Shown: one piece after another, positions 55,471 to 64,000 of the stretch
Layout of the letters: each line of letters starts with the position of its first letter
Numbering within the stretch: position 1 is the stretch's first letter
Source: an uncultured bacterium
GTDB lineage: Bacteria; Cyanobacteriota; Vampirovibrionia; Gastranaerophilales; Gastranaerophilaceae
Direction of reading: 5' to 3'
DNA: 64,000 nt
NCBI GenBank assembly: GCA_902776035.1
Contig: CACYOO010000011.1
Coordinates: 1 to 64,000 of the forward strand
The notes under the pieces: generated by a model
Told to the model about the DNA's origin: nothing
Database searches by the model: none
Seen by the model: only the letters and a program-made list of their open reading frames with translations
Program-made: the position numbers and the translations under genes

Positions 55471-57189
55471 TTATTGTTTAAATAATGGTAGTAATATTTC
55501 TACTTTAAAACCAATCTCATCAGTTGATGTAATTTTAATATTTCCATTCATCGCTTCAGTTAAGCCCTTTACGATAAATAACCCTAAACCTGTTCCTTTA
55601 ACTATTTTTTCCTGATTATCCTCAAGACGAATAAACTTTTCGAACAACTGTTCAATTTTATCTTCAGGAATTTTATCGCATTGGTTAGATATTGTTATAA
55701 CAGCATTATCACCATTATAACTACCGTCAATAATTACTTTCGTATTCTCATAAGAGTATTTTACAGCATTTTCTATAAGATTAACAATAATCTGCTCAAC
55801 TCTATCCTTATCAGCATAAATAAGAGGATAGTTTTCACTTAAATTATTAACAATTTCTTTTTCTTCATTATTTTTAACAAGAGTTAGTGCAGAAACTACA
55901 ACTTCATATATACTAACCGGTTCTAAAGTTACTCTTATTCTTTGACGTTCTATATCAGGAATAACAAGCAAATCTTCTATCAAACGTTTTAATCTCTCCG
56001 ATTGGCGTTTTATTACCATTAAAGATTTTTGTTTCATTTCATCATCTATATGGATATCAGTTCTTAATAACCTTGAAGTATACCCCTGTATACTTGTTAA
56101 AGGAGTTCTTAATTCGTGGCTTATTGTATCAATTAAGTTTGAGCGAAACTCATTTAACTGTTCTAATTTAACATTTTGTTCTTTTAAAATTAAATAAGCT
56201 TTATGAACTTCAGATGCCATTTTGTTAAATTCAGCAGCCAAAAATACTATTTCATAAGGTGTAAATATACTTTTTAAAAGACGTATACGTCTTTCATAAC
56301 TACCCTTTGAAATTGCAATAATCCCCTTAAACAACTGTCTAATATTTATGTACATGTAATAAACATACAAGCCAACAACTATTAATATACTTAAGCCGGA
56401 AATCAATACTGCCAATAAAAGTTTAAATCTATTATCGTTTATAGTGTTTTTAGTAACATTTTCTGTAGTATTCACTATAATCAATAAATCAGGAGATGTT
56501 TTGTGTAAGTATGCTATAGGTTGATTTTTTACATCTCCATAAATTACAACATGGTTATCTGTAATTTTATCAGGTAAAAGAGATAAAGATTGGTTATAAA
56601 TTTCATCAGTATAATTGTGTGAAGTTAATAATTTTCCCGATTTATCTATTACATAAATTTGTCTTTCATCATTTTTTAAAGACATGAACAAATAGTTTTT
56701 GATGTAATCTTCATAAAATGTTGCAACAATATATTCATTATTGTCTGTTTTTAAAGTTTTAGTAAGTTTATTTTGCGAACTGTTTTCTTCTTCTATTTTT
56801 TTTGCTTCATCTTCTGAGAAAACAAGATTTAGATTAGAATATGAACCAAAATCCGCTTTTATATCTTCAATATACTTTAATTTTTTTTCTTTTGTATTGA
56901 AATACTTAAGCGAAGAATTTATTTGCTTAAGCTCAACATCAGTTGTCTTAAAAAAAGCATCAATTTCATCCGAAACCATATTTGCCATCATTGAAACTGA
57001 TTGTCTCAATTGTGCACGCATAGCATGTTGATTAATATTATTAATAACAATACCACTTATTACCATCGGTATAAGTACAGCAAAAAATGAAACAATAAGT
57101 ATTTGTTCAGCAATCTTGAGCCGATGCGGTATAACTTTTTTTTGGAATTTTCTAAGTCTTCTATAGTTTCTAATAATTTTTCTTGTCAT
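55471..57189 (-). CDS. Sensor histidine kinase
   Basis: A 572-residue membrane kinase: first transmembrane helix about residues 30-50, a periplasmic sensor domain of about 200 residues (PAS/Cache-like in position), a second helix about 255-280, a HAMP linker, HisKA with SHELRTPLTSIQGY near residue 357, and HATPase_c with NLIENAVKYS, the DKIPEDKIEQLFEKF box and GTGLGLFIVK. All catalytic motifs are intact, in contrast to the degenerate kinase at 11653. Its ATG overlaps the stop of the response regulator gene (TAATG). Confidence 0.94.
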   Translation of the reverse strand: MTRKIIRNYRRLRKFQKKVIPHRLKIAEQILIVSFFAVLIPMVISGIVINNINQHAMRAQLRQSVSMMANMVSDEIDAFFKTTDVELKQINSSLKYFNTKEKKLKYIEDIKADFGSYSNLNLVFSEDEAKKIEEENSSQNKLTKTLKTDNNEYIVATFYEDYIKNYLFMSLKNDERQIYVIDKSGKLLTSHNYTDEIYNQSLSLLPDKITDNHVVIYGDVKNQPIAYLHKTSPDLLIIVNTTENVTKNTINDNRFKLLLAVLISGLSILIVVGLYVYYMYINIRQLFKGIIAISKGSYERRIRLLKSIFTPYEIVFLAAEFNKMASEVHKAYLILKEQNVKLEQLNEFRSNLIDTISHELRTPLTSIQGYTSRLLRTDIHIDDEMKQKSLMVIKRQSERLKRLIEDLLVIPDIERQRIRVTLEPVSIYEVVVSALTLVKNNEEKEIVNNLSENYPLIYADKDRVEQIIVNLIENAVKYSYENTKVIIDGSYNGDNAVITISNQCDKIPEDKIEQLFEKFIRLEDNQEKIVKGTGLGLFIVKGLTEAMNGNIKITSTDEIGFKVEILLPLFKQ

Positions 57190-57911
57190 TATATTTCTTC
57201 ATCAAATGGTGTTAGTTTATATCCGACATTTGTTACTGTATGGAGATATTTAGGTATTTTAACATTTTCTTCGATTTTATTTCTCAATCCGCCAACATGA
57301 ACTCTCAGCATTCTAACATCTTCATTGCTGTCATATCCCCAAACTTCATCAAGCAATGTAGCTAATGAAACAGGACTGTTAAAATGCTGCATTAGACAAT
57401 ATAATATTTCAAATTCAGTAGGAGTAAGTTTCACTTTTTTATTTATAATTGTACACTCTAAAGTATCAGGAAAAATTTCAATATCCCCAGCCGATAAAAC
57501 TTCATTTTGCAAAGAGTTATCCTCTACAGGCGGCTCATTTCTACGTAAAAGTACTCTGATACGAAGTAAAACTTCTTGTATGTCAAAAGGTTTCACTATA
57601 TAATCATCCGCACCACAGTCAAATCCATCTGTTTTATCTTCTATTGTACCTTTAGCCGTAAGCATAATTACAGGTATTTTTATTTTTGCCTGTCTTATAT
57701 TTTTGCATACATCAAAACCGTTCATTTTAGGCATCATAACGTCTAACAAAACTAAATCGTAAGAATTGTTTAAAACTTTATTTAAACCCTCTAAACCGTT
57801 TTTTGCAGTATCAGTGATGTATCCGCTTTGTGCTATATCAAAATCAAGCAAATCTCTTATTTCATCATCATCATCTACTATTAATATTCTTTTTTTATTA
57901 TAGCCGTACAT
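57189..57911 (-). CDS. OmpR/PhoB-family response regulator
   Basis: A 240-residue two-domain regulator. The receiver domain has the acidic pocket Asp13/Asp14, phospho-acceptor Asp57 in LVLLDVMMPKMNG, the conserved LTAKG Thr/Lys region. The C-terminal winged helix shows LTPTEFEILYCLMQH and LRVHVGGLRNKIE. It is translated together with the downstream kinase. The signal and targets are unknown. Confidence 0.95.
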   Translation of the reverse strand: MYGYNKKRILIVDDDDEIRDLLDFDIAQSGYITDTAKNGLEGLNKVLNNSYDLVLLDVMMPKMNGFDVCKNIRQAKIKIPVIMLTAKGTIEDKTDGFDCGADDYIVKPFDIQEVLLRIRVLLRRNEPPVEDNSLQNEVLSAGDIEIFPDTLECTIINKKVKLTPTEFEILYCLMQHFNSPVSLATLLDEVWGYDSNEDVRMLRVHVGGLRNKIEENVKIPKYLHTVTNVGYKLTPFDEEI

Positions 57912-58092
57912 AAAAAACCTTCTCTAAAGAGTTTACATAAAAAAAAACATAAATTCAAGAAACCTATTAAACATATTTAAACGCTTATATTTTTCATCTT
58001 TTTATATGATGGTCTACACCTGTTTTATTCATCTTTTGGTTGATGTTTTATTTCAAATAATCTGCAAGAATATAACCACAAGAGAGGAAAAT

Positions 58093-58260
58093 ATGAAGAA
58101 TTTAAACGAAGAATGTCTTATTAATTATTTGCAAAAACCCGATGAACTATCACACACAACAGATATATTAAATTTAAACAATGCATTAATTTTAAAAAAT
58201 AAATTATTCCTTGCAAAAAAATATCAAGTAAACTATACTAATAAGGTATTATTAGTATAA
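58093..58260 (+). CDS. Small protein preceding the CHASE2-GGDEF gene
   Basis: A 55-residue polar protein (MKNLNEECLINYLQKPDE...). The ATG at 58093 has a very good AGAGAGGA site; the frame extends upstream to 58006 but without such a site. It ends 13 bases before the diguanylate cyclase gene, which has its own GTGAGG site, so the two are probably co-transcribed. I recognise no family; it could be a small regulator of its neighbour. Confidence 0.5.
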   Translation: MKNLNEECLINYLQKPDELSHTTDILNLNNALILKNKLFLAKKYQVNYTNKVLLV

Positions 58261-58273
58261 TTTGTGAGGTATT

Positions 58274-60130
58274 ATGAATTTTATAAAGAATTTGAAGCCG
58301 GTACATTTGGCATTAGGCATTATATGTTTGCTTTTTATGCTCTTAGTAGTTAGCTTAATTATAAAAACAATAAAAGTTTCAGATTTTATTATAAAAACAG
58401 AAAATAAAACCTTTGATATAAGACAGACATTATTAGTAAATAACAAAGCTAAAAAACCTAATAAGGACATTGTTATAGTAACCGTAGATGATGCAAGTTA
58501 CGAATACTTGACAACAAAGTATGGAGAATGGCCTTTACCAAGAAATATATATGCAGATTTAATACATTTTATGGAAAAGCAAAGTCCAAATGCTATCGCA
58601 TTTGATTTAATGTTTGTATCCTCATTAAAATCAGGCGTTGACGCAGATAATAAACTTGCTACAGCAATGAGTACATACGACAATGTATATACAGGAATGA
58701 ATTTTGACAACATGTCTTATGATGTCAGAGAACCAATGGTTTTACCGGGAAGACTTCAAATTACGGTAAATAACAAATCAAAAGTAGATTTTCAAGATTT
58801 AACATTTACCAATTGCAGACCTATACTTTCACAAATTATAAACAGTAATACAAAGATAGGTATGCTTAATATTTTACGCTCATCTGATGGTGTAATCAGA
58901 GAATTTCCTGCAGTTGTAAAATATCAGAATAGCTTTTACCCTAACTTAGCATTTTTATTAGCACTTGAGCATCAGGCAGAAATAGATAACCGCTCATACA
59001 ATGCAATAGATATGGATAAAGATGCAAATATTGTACTAAAAGATAAAAAAATACCCGTAAATATCGATGGTGGTCTTATACTTAATTGGTACGGACACTC
59101 ACATGGAGAAACTTATGAGCATATTCCGCTATATAAACTCATAAAATTAATGAATGGAGAAAAAATAAAAGAAAAATATGATTTAAGTAATAAAATCATA
59201 TTAATAGGTACAACAGCAACAGGTCTTGCAGATATAAAAAGTATTCCTATAGGAAGCTTTGGTGAAACATATCCGGGAGTTGAAATGTATGCAACATTTA
59301 TCAACAACTTCCTTGATAATAACTTTATTAAAAAAGCAGAACCATTCACAAATATTTTAATTACATTATTTTTAGCAGGTATAATTAGTGTTGTTGTATT
59401 GTTAGTAAATTCAACAATTATTTCGGTAACAGCTGCAATATTTATAGCATTAGGTTATATAATATTAACATACTTTGTAATGTGGTTTGGTAACTTATGG
59501 ATAGATATAGTAATACCTGTAGCAGCAATTGTATTTTCATTCCTTGTAGCGTATATTGTGAAATACATAATAAAATCAAGAGATTTTGAACATCAATATA
59601 AACTTGCAACAACAGATGGTTTAACACAGCTTTATAATCACAGATATTTCCAAGAACAGATGCAAATGCAAATTGCAAATGCATCCAGATACGGTAACGA
59701 ATTTTCATTAATAATTGTTGATATTGACCATTTCAAAAAATTTAATGATACATACGGACACCAAGCAGGAGATGCGGTATTAAGACAAGTAGCACAAACA
59801 TTGAAAATGAATACTCGTATGACAGATATTGTTTGCAGATATGGCGGAGAAGAAATGAGCATTATTCTAACAAATACTGACAGACAAGAAGCCATAATGA
59901 ATGCTAAAAGAATGTGTAACGAAGTTGCTAAGAAAATGTTTAAACTTAATGCAACCGATACAACACATGTTACTATAAGTTTGGGTGTATCAACATTCCC
60001 TCAAGATGGAGAAACTTCTCAACAATTAGTTGAAGTTGCCGATCAGGGCTTATATTATGCTAAAGAACATGGAAGAAATCAAGTTGGTTTAGCAGAATTT
60101 AATGATAATCCACCGGATGGAACGTTATAA
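58274..60130 (+). CDS. CHASE2-domain diguanylate cyclase (GGDEF)
   Basis: A 618-residue membrane protein that should make cyclic-di-GMP in response to an extracytoplasmic signal. One helix (11-31) precedes a CHASE2 sensor (for example IVTVDDASYEYL, WPLPRNIYADLI, AIAFDLMF), followed by three helices (about 365-445) and a GGDEF domain. The active-site loop is RYGGEEM (near residue 526; the last position is Met rather than Phe). An inhibitory-site RxxD (RMTD) lies five residues before it, and VDIDHFKKFNDTYGH is intact. It is probably an active, product-inhibited enzyme. Confidence 0.93.
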   Translation: MNFIKNLKPVHLALGIICLLFMLLVVSLIIKTIKVSDFIIKTENKTFDIRQTLLVNNKAKKPNKDIVIVTVDDASYEYLTTKYGEWPLPRNIYADLIHFMEKQSPNAIAFDLMFVSSLKSGVDADNKLATAMSTYDNVYTGMNFDNMSYDVREPMVLPGRLQITVNNKSKVDFQDLTFTNCRPILSQIINSNTKIGMLNILRSSDGVIREFPAVVKYQNSFYPNLAFLLALEHQAEIDNRSYNAIDMDKDANIVLKDKKIPVNIDGGLILNWYGHSHGETYEHIPLYKLIKLMNGEKIKEKYDLSNKIILIGTTATGLADIKSIPIGSFGETYPGVEMYATFINNFLDNNFIKKAEPFTNILITLFLAGIISVVVLLVNSTIISVTAAIFIALGYIILTYFVMWFGNLWIDIVIPVAAIVFSFLVAYIVKYIIKSRDFEHQYKLATTDGLTQLYNHRYFQEQMQMQIANASRYGNEFSLIIVDIDHFKKFNDTYGHQAGDAVLRQVAQTLKMNTRMTDIVCRYGGEEMSIILTNTDRQEAIMNAKRMCNEVAKKMFKLNATDTTHVTISLGVSTFPQDGETSQQLVEVADQGLYYAKEHGRNQVGLAEFNDNPPDGTL

Positions 60131-60139
60131 TTTTTGTAT

Positions 60140-61144
60140 ATGTCTAAATTATCAGTAATAATACCGGTATATAATGTAGAAGATTATTTAAGACAATGTC
60201 TGGATAGCATTATTAATCAATCGTTGGAAGATATTCAAATAATTTGCGTTAATGATGGTTCTAAAGACAATTCATTAAATATTCTAAATGAATATGCTCA
60301 AAAAGATAATCGAATTGTTGTTATATCACAAGAAAATCAAGGTCAAGGTATAGCAAGAAATAAAGGTTTAGAAATCGCAAACGGAGAAATAATCGTCTTT
60401 TTAGATCCTGATGATTGGTTTGAGTTAAATTCATTTAAAATTTTATACAACAAATATAAATCTACAAATGCTGATATTATACAATTCAATTATCAAAAAT
60501 ATATTGAAACAAATAATAAATATAAACAAATAAACACGATAAAAAAAGAAATACATCTTAGTAATATTGGGCAAAATAAAAATATTGCATTCAATAAATT
60601 TTTTGTAAGTCGTTTAATGGTTTGGGATAAATGCTATAAAACAGAATTTATAAAAAGCCATAGCTTAAAATTTTCTCCAAACAAAATAATGGAAGACCAT
60701 ATTTTTGCAATTGGTTCAATGCTAATGGGTAACGATATTTGTTGTATTCCCAATGTTCTATATAATTACAGATGCAGAATAGGTTCATCAACAAATAAAA
60801 CCAATAATGATGCATTTTGTATTTTTGATAACCTGTTATCAATTAAGGATTTTTTGGAAAAACAAGGTTTATATGATAATTTAAAAGACAAATTTGAAAA
60901 CTATGCCAAAACAGTTTTAAAATGGCACTATGTACTCATAAGTCAGGACAGAATACCTGAATATGAAGATAAATGCATTGAATTAATAAAACCGAAAAAT
61001 AAAAAAAGGTTTTTAAAATTTGTGAGAAATGAAAAGTTTATCGAAAGCATTTTTTCTATAAAAAATGTTCGTCATAACGAACAAAAATCAAAAGTTATCA
61101 CTATTTTGGGAATAAGTATAAAATTGGGTAAAGAGGTTAAATAA
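60140..61144 (+). CDS. Family 2 glycosyltransferase
   Basis: A 334-residue GT-A fold enzyme: SVIIPVYNVEDYLRQCLDSI at the N-terminus, the NDGSKDNS nucleotide motif, the metal motif LDPDDW and the ED of IMEDHIF as likely catalytic base. I start at the ATG at 60140 rather than the in-frame TTG at 60134. The C-terminus ends with a short motif, KVITILGISIKL, shared with the next protein. Its TAA overlaps the next ATG (TAATG). It probably adds a sugar to a surface polysaccharide. Confidence 0.92.
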   Translation: MSKLSVIIPVYNVEDYLRQCLDSIINQSLEDIQIICVNDGSKDNSLNILNEYAQKDNRIVVISQENQGQGIARNKGLEIANGEIIVFLDPDDWFELNSFKILYNKYKSTNADIIQFNYQKYIETNNKYKQINTIKKEIHLSNIGQNKNIAFNKFFVSRLMVWDKCYKTEFIKSHSLKFSPNKIMEDHIFAIGSMLMGNDICCIPNVLYNYRCRIGSSTNKTNNDAFCIFDNLLSIKDFLEKQGLYDNLKDKFENYAKTVLKWHYVLISQDRIPEYEDKCIELIKPKNKKRFLKFVRNEKFIESIFSIKNVRHNEQKSKVITILGISIKLGKEVK

Positions 61145-61947
61145 TGACATATAAGCTGAGTATTATAACCGTTTGCTATAACGAGCCGAATTTAGAAAAA
61201 ACCTGTAAGAGTATTGTAGAACAAACATATCAGGATTTTGAGTGGGTTGTAGTTGACGGTGGTTCAAATGAACAAACTCAAAAAGTATGGAATAAATATA
61301 AAAATCGTATTAATACTTTTGTTTCAGAAAAAGATAACGGCGTTTACAATGCGATGAATAAAGGGATTAGAATGGCAAATGGAGAACATTTGTTATTCCT
61401 TAATGCAGGGGATTACTTTTTTGATAATGATGTTTTACAAAAAGTTATTGATAAAAAATTAGATAAAGATATTTGTTATGGAAATATTATTGTTTATGAG
61501 GATGAAAAACGCTCATATTTAAAACGTTACCCTAATGTTTTGGATTACTCATTTTGGATAAAAAACAATTTATGTCATCAGGCAATATTTATAAAAAAAG
61601 AATTATTTGAAAAGTACGGATTTTATAATGAAAACTATAAGATTGTTTCTGATTTGGAACTATGGATAATATTTATTCATATTAATATGGCTAGTTATAA
61701 AAACTTAGACGTTACTTGTTCTGTATTTATAAATGGGGGATTATCTTCAAACAAAAACTATGAAGATCTTGCAAATAAAGAACGCAAAGAAGTTATTGAC
61801 AAATATTTCACAAAAGAAGAAATTGAAAATGCACAAAAAGAGCATTATTCATTGTTAGAGAATATTTTTTCAATAAAAAATCATTGGGATTGCAAGCATA
61901 AAGTTCTTACTATTTTAGGCATTCATATCAAGTTAAAACATTTTTAG
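61144..61947 (+). CDS. Family 2 glycosyltransferase
   Basis: A 267-residue GT2 enzyme, WcaA/colanic-acid type: LSIITVCYNEPNLEKTCKSI, VVDGGSNE, the NDGVYNAMNKGIRMANG stretch, and LNAGDYF in place of a DxD. Its C-terminus, KVLTILGIHIKL, resembles that of the upstream enzyme. Translation is coupled to that gene. It is convergent with the truncated fcl gene. Confidence 0.92.
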   Translation: MTYKLSIITVCYNEPNLEKTCKSIVEQTYQDFEWVVVDGGSNEQTQKVWNKYKNRINTFVSEKDNGVYNAMNKGIRMANGEHLLFLNAGDYFFDNDVLQKVIDKKLDKDICYGNIIVYEDEKRSYLKRYPNVLDYSFWIKNNLCHQAIFIKKELFEKYGFYNENYKIVSDLELWIIFIHINMASYKNLDVTCSVFINGGLSSNKNYEDLANKERKEVIDKYFTKEEIENAQKEHYSLLENIFSIKNHWDCKHKVLTILGIHIKLKHF

Positions 61948-61963
61948 GTTAAAAGAAATTTAA

Positions 61964-62488
61964 TTACATCAGTTTTTTTTCATCAATGTCCATTGCTTGT
62001 TTCAATGTCATTTTTATGTATGTTTGGTAAGGTAATCCAAGCTTTTCCGCAGCTTTTCCGCAGATTTTTGCAAGCGCGTATCCTTCGTTTGTTTTTTCCA
62101 GATAATCAGAAAGCAGATATTCTTCTTTCATGGGCTGTGGAGTATTTTTGGGGTAAATACAGCTTGAACCCAAGAAAAGGAGTTTTTTGACATTATGCTT
62201 GTAACAATTTTCGATAATGTTGTTTTGGATTTTGAGGTTTTCGAGCATGAATTCTACGGGATAAGTGTTGTTACCCAGAATTCCGCCGACTTTAGCGGCA
62301 GCTTGAACTACCCAATCTGGTTTTTCTTGCTCGAAGAATTCAGCAACAGCTTTTGAATCAGTTAAATCCAATTCACTGTGGGTTTTGAACACAATATTTG
62401 TATAACCTTTTCTTTCGAATTCTCTTTTAATTGCGCTTCCAACCAGCCCCCTATGCCCGGCGATGTAGATTTTAAGATTTTTGTTCAT
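61964..62488 (-). pseudogene. fcl: Truncated GDP-L-fucose synthase with a foreign C-terminal tail
   Basis: The first ~145 residues are a clear Fcl/WcaG NAD(P)-binding domain: [40 protein letters not shown] and the catalytic Tyr-x3-Lys of EGYALAK. Immediately after AKICG the protein departs from the family and ends with about 30 residues ([20 protein letters not shown]...) that resemble the end of CopG/BrnA-type antitoxins. Normal enzymes have some 310 residues. The DNA is visibly richer in G+C than its neighbours, suggesting transfer. The start is at 62488 or 62491, after a GGAAG site. Loss of the substrate-binding half makes enzyme activity unlikely. Confidence 0.7.
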
Positions 62489-62537
62489 CATTTGTTCTTC
62501 CTTTTTTTTATTCATATTAGAATATACTATTCAGAAT

Positions 62538-63002
62538 TTAATCATTTTGAATTTTTGCATTTATTGGTAAATGTGCATTTGCTTTGTTTTGTAGCTTTTT
62601 GTAATTGTTATAAATTCTTTTTTTAAGGTTAGATGAGCTTATACCTTCTCCATATGGGAAATAAATTACATCAATATTATATTTTTTTAAATAATCATAT
62701 TTTCCAGCCCAATCATCACCGACAACAAAAATATCAAACTGAAGTTTGTTAACTTTATCAGTATGATCCAATGATCTTTGAGGTATAACAATATCCGGTC
62801 CTTTTATAGCTTTCATTAAAGCTATTCTTTCTTCAAAAGGAATAATAGGAGTAGATTTATAACTCGCAACGAGTTCATCCGTATTAACTCCAACTATCAA
62901 AATATCTCCTAATGCTCTTGCATATTCAATCATTTTTAAATGATTTATATGGAGCATATCAAATGTCCCTGAGGTATATACTACTGTTTTATTTCCTATC
63001 AT
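62538..63002 (-). CDS. Glycerol-3-phosphate cytidylyltransferase-like nucleotidyltransferase
   Basis: A 154-residue cytidylyltransferase-fold protein: TSGTFDMLHINHLKMI (the HxGH signature is HINH, seen in some relatives), FEERIALM, VVGDDWAGKYD, and EGISSSNLKKRI for the ISSSxI motif. Members make CDP-glycerol or activate related sugar or amino-alcohol phosphates. It begins directly after the methyltransferase stop, in the same transcription unit as the class V aminotransferase fragment upstream, so a decoration precursor for surface glycan is likely. Confidence 0.88.
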   Translation of the reverse strand: MIGNKTVVYTSGTFDMLHINHLKMIEYARALGDILIVGVNTDELVASYKSTPIIPFEERIALMKAIKGPDIVIPQRSLDHTDKVNKLQFDIFVVGDDWAGKYDYLKKYNIDVIYFPYGEGISSSNLKKRIYNNYKKLQNKANAHLPINAKIQND

Positions 63003-63731
63003 TTATTTCTCCTTTTGTAAAAACCAATATTGAGCATTAGTTTCTTCTCTTGCACCGGTATCTTTATCGAGTAATAAATCTGTACTTTGGATTTTATAAT
63101 CTGTTAAAATATTTTTAAAATAGCACTCATATTCAGATTTTATTCTGTATATTGCGTTATATTGAGTATCTAATTCTTTTGAATAAAAATCTTTTAGAGT
63201 TAGTCTGTCATTTAATATACTGGTGCTCTCTTGTATATAAATATATTTAGGACTTAATATTTTCAGATTATTAAAAATACCATTTAATTTGTCATCATTA
63301 ATATACATAAGAACTCCATTAATGATAATCAAATCGTAAGTACTGTTTAATTTGGATAAATCCATATCGGTAGCTGACATAACCATAAATGTCAAGTTCT
63401 TATAGTCCTTAAATCGTTCTTTGTTACCTTTTATAAAATTTTCAGAAAAATCTATACCATGGTATAACTTTATTTCATCTTTTAAATTATTTGCCCATCT
63501 ACCTATTCCACAACCTATATCTAGTACTGTTAAATCTTTTAAGTTAGTTAAAAAACTTTTCAAAAGAATAAATTCTTTTTCATTTCTCAAATCACTATGT
63601 TTACTATCTTTTTGACTTCCCAACAATACAGAATTTAAATCTTTTACACTTGCTCGTTTTTCCCAAAAAGACTTAACATCTACATTATTTATATCTACTT
63701 TTTCATCATAAATTCTTGTTTTATTTAACAT
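63003..63731 (-). CDS. SAM-dependent methyltransferase, class I
   Basis: A 242-residue Rossmann-fold methyltransferase with motif I VLDIGCGIGRWAN, an acidic residue after strand 2 (YHGIDFS), and LIIINGVLMYI as motif IV region. The ATG overlaps the end of the upstream aminotransferase gene by 11 bases and is preceded by AAGGAG. In this context it may methylate a sugar or a phosphonate/amino-alcohol moiety of a surface polymer; the substrate is not predictable. Confidence 0.88.
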   Translation of the reverse strand: MLNKTRIYDEKVDINNVDVKSFWEKRASVKDLNSVLLGSQKDSKHSDLRNEKEFILLKSFLTNLKDLTVLDIGCGIGRWANNLKDEIKLYHGIDFSENFIKGNKERFKDYKNLTFMVMSATDMDLSKLNSTYDLIIINGVLMYINDDKLNGIFNNLKILSPKYIYIQESTSILNDRLTLKDFYSKELDTQYNAIYRIKSEYECYFKNILTDYKIQSTDLLLDKDTGAREETNAQYWFLQKEK

Positions 63732-64000
63732 TTGTTAGCTCCTTATTTTTTACTTCATAAATACATAGCACCAATTTATCCAAAAGATCATCAATATCAT
63801 CTATTGTTGTATTTCCTATGTGTGTTACTCTTAATAAATTATTTGCCAAATCTCCTCCGCATGGATTTACAAAAATTCTGTATTTATTTTTTAATAATTG
63901 GATAACTTCGTAGGCATTTACATCATCAAAATATAATGGAGTTAAAGCATAAGATAGAGGATAATTTGGGATTGTTAATCCTAACTCTTTTGCTCTTTTT
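63721..64000 (-). CDS. Class V aminotransferase, C-terminal fragment (runs off the window)
   Basis: Reading the minus strand from the window edge gives 92 residues ending at TAA (63721-63723). The tail RIFVNPCGG...LLRVTHIGNTTIDD followed by an LLDKL helix is typical of class V PLP-dependent aminotransferases (alanine-glyoxylate / 2-aminoethylphosphonate transaminase type). The PLP lysine lies outside the window. It overlaps the methyltransferase start and leads a unit with the methyltransferase and cytidylyltransferase. Phosphonate (AEP) biosynthesis is one reading. Confidence 0.6.
   Translation of the reverse strand, partial: KRAKELGLTIPNYPLSYALTPLYFDDVNAYEVIQLLKNKYRIFVNPCGGDLANNLLRVTHIGNTTIDDIDDLLDKLVLCIYEVKNKELTNVK

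Noticed and set aside
62940-62980. HINH in place of HxGH as a broken cytidylyltransferase site
   Set aside because: This variant is familiar in related proteins, so it is not evidence of inactivation.
1-64000. tRNA, rRNA, CRISPR arrays, prophage or intact insertion sequences
   Set aside because: I looked for cloverleaf-like sequences, regular spaced repeats, integrase or transposase motifs and found none that I could support.

Overview
The window reads as chromosomal DNA of a low-GC (visually about 30% G+C), anaerobic, Gram-negative-type bacterium. The best fit is a gut member of the non-photosynthetic Cyanobacteria relatives (Melainabacteria/Vampirovibrionia, order Gastranaerophilales). This is an inference from gene content and protein style: a pyruvate:ferredoxin oxidoreductase (anaerobic fermentation), flagellin plus FliI, a primary sigma factor beside DnaG, FabI, a pilin-like protein with the DxxGxxxxxxxGxDxF-type C-terminal signature, GatB-dependent tRNA amidation, and many lineage-restricted secreted or unusual proteins. 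No ribosomal RNA, tRNA, CRISPR array or intact mobile element was seen.

Layout. 0.2-4.4 kb: ileS and a glutamate/dicarboxylate symporter. 4.5-6.7 kb: a lytic transglycosylase without a signal peptide and a membrane-anchored metzincin-TPR protein. 6.7-12.8 kb: a tight minus-strand operon running degenerate histidine kinase > MsmX/UgpC-type ATPase > fabI > dnaG > sigA. 12.9-17 kb: ybaK and nifJ. 17-24.8 kb: a radical SAM protein, TPR protein, a three-gene set of unknown function (Cys/His-motif protein plus two tandem paralogues), an acyltransferase and fliI. 24.9-34.5 kb: pilin-like protein, degenerate nucleotidyltransferase, hisS, a small metallopeptidase, cutA, a giant 1690-residue coiled-coil protein and two small proteins. 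34.7-37.5 kb: DHH phosphoesterase, flagellin and a relic of a second flagellin start. 37.5-41.8 kb: housekeeping run ykgJ-like, rlmN, dtd, era, pgk. 41.9-50.4 kb: GH57 enzyme, a hybrid-cluster-protein homologue that has lost every cluster ligand, a candidate sigma28-driven non-coding RNA, an acyltransferase-3, a tail-anchored amidohydrolase and a 600-residue metalloprotease. 50.4-55.4 kb: dispersed repeats, two small HTH proteins, a secreted nuclease-like protein, gatB, a GlmS-like isomerase and a GT-D-type enzyme. 55.5-60.1 kb: a two-component pair and a CHASE2-GGDEF diguanylate cyclase. 60.1-64 kb: surface-polysaccharide genes (two GT2 enzymes, a truncated GDP-fucose synthase, a cytidylyltransferase, a methyltransferase, a partial class-V aminotransferase).

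The most interesting observations are (1) the 'pseudo-Hcp', which keeps the Hcp fold signature but has lost all hybrid-cluster ligands; (2) a recurring N-terminal sequence style, M-x-[IV]-x-[AP]-[IV]-x-N, shared by several unrelated proteins without Sec signals and resembling the flagellin N-terminus, which suggests (untested) export by the flagellar type III apparatus; (3) a full match to both sigma28 promoter boxes feeding a terminator about 210 nt downstream with no convincing gene between; (4) a truncated fcl gene that ends in a CopG/BrnA-antitoxin-like tail. Many genes are coupled by TAATG or ATGA overlaps, and at least three start 6-8 nt after a TATAAT box with no Shine-Dalgarno, suggesting leaderless mRNAs. 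All family assignments come from reading motifs by eye; no database search was possible.
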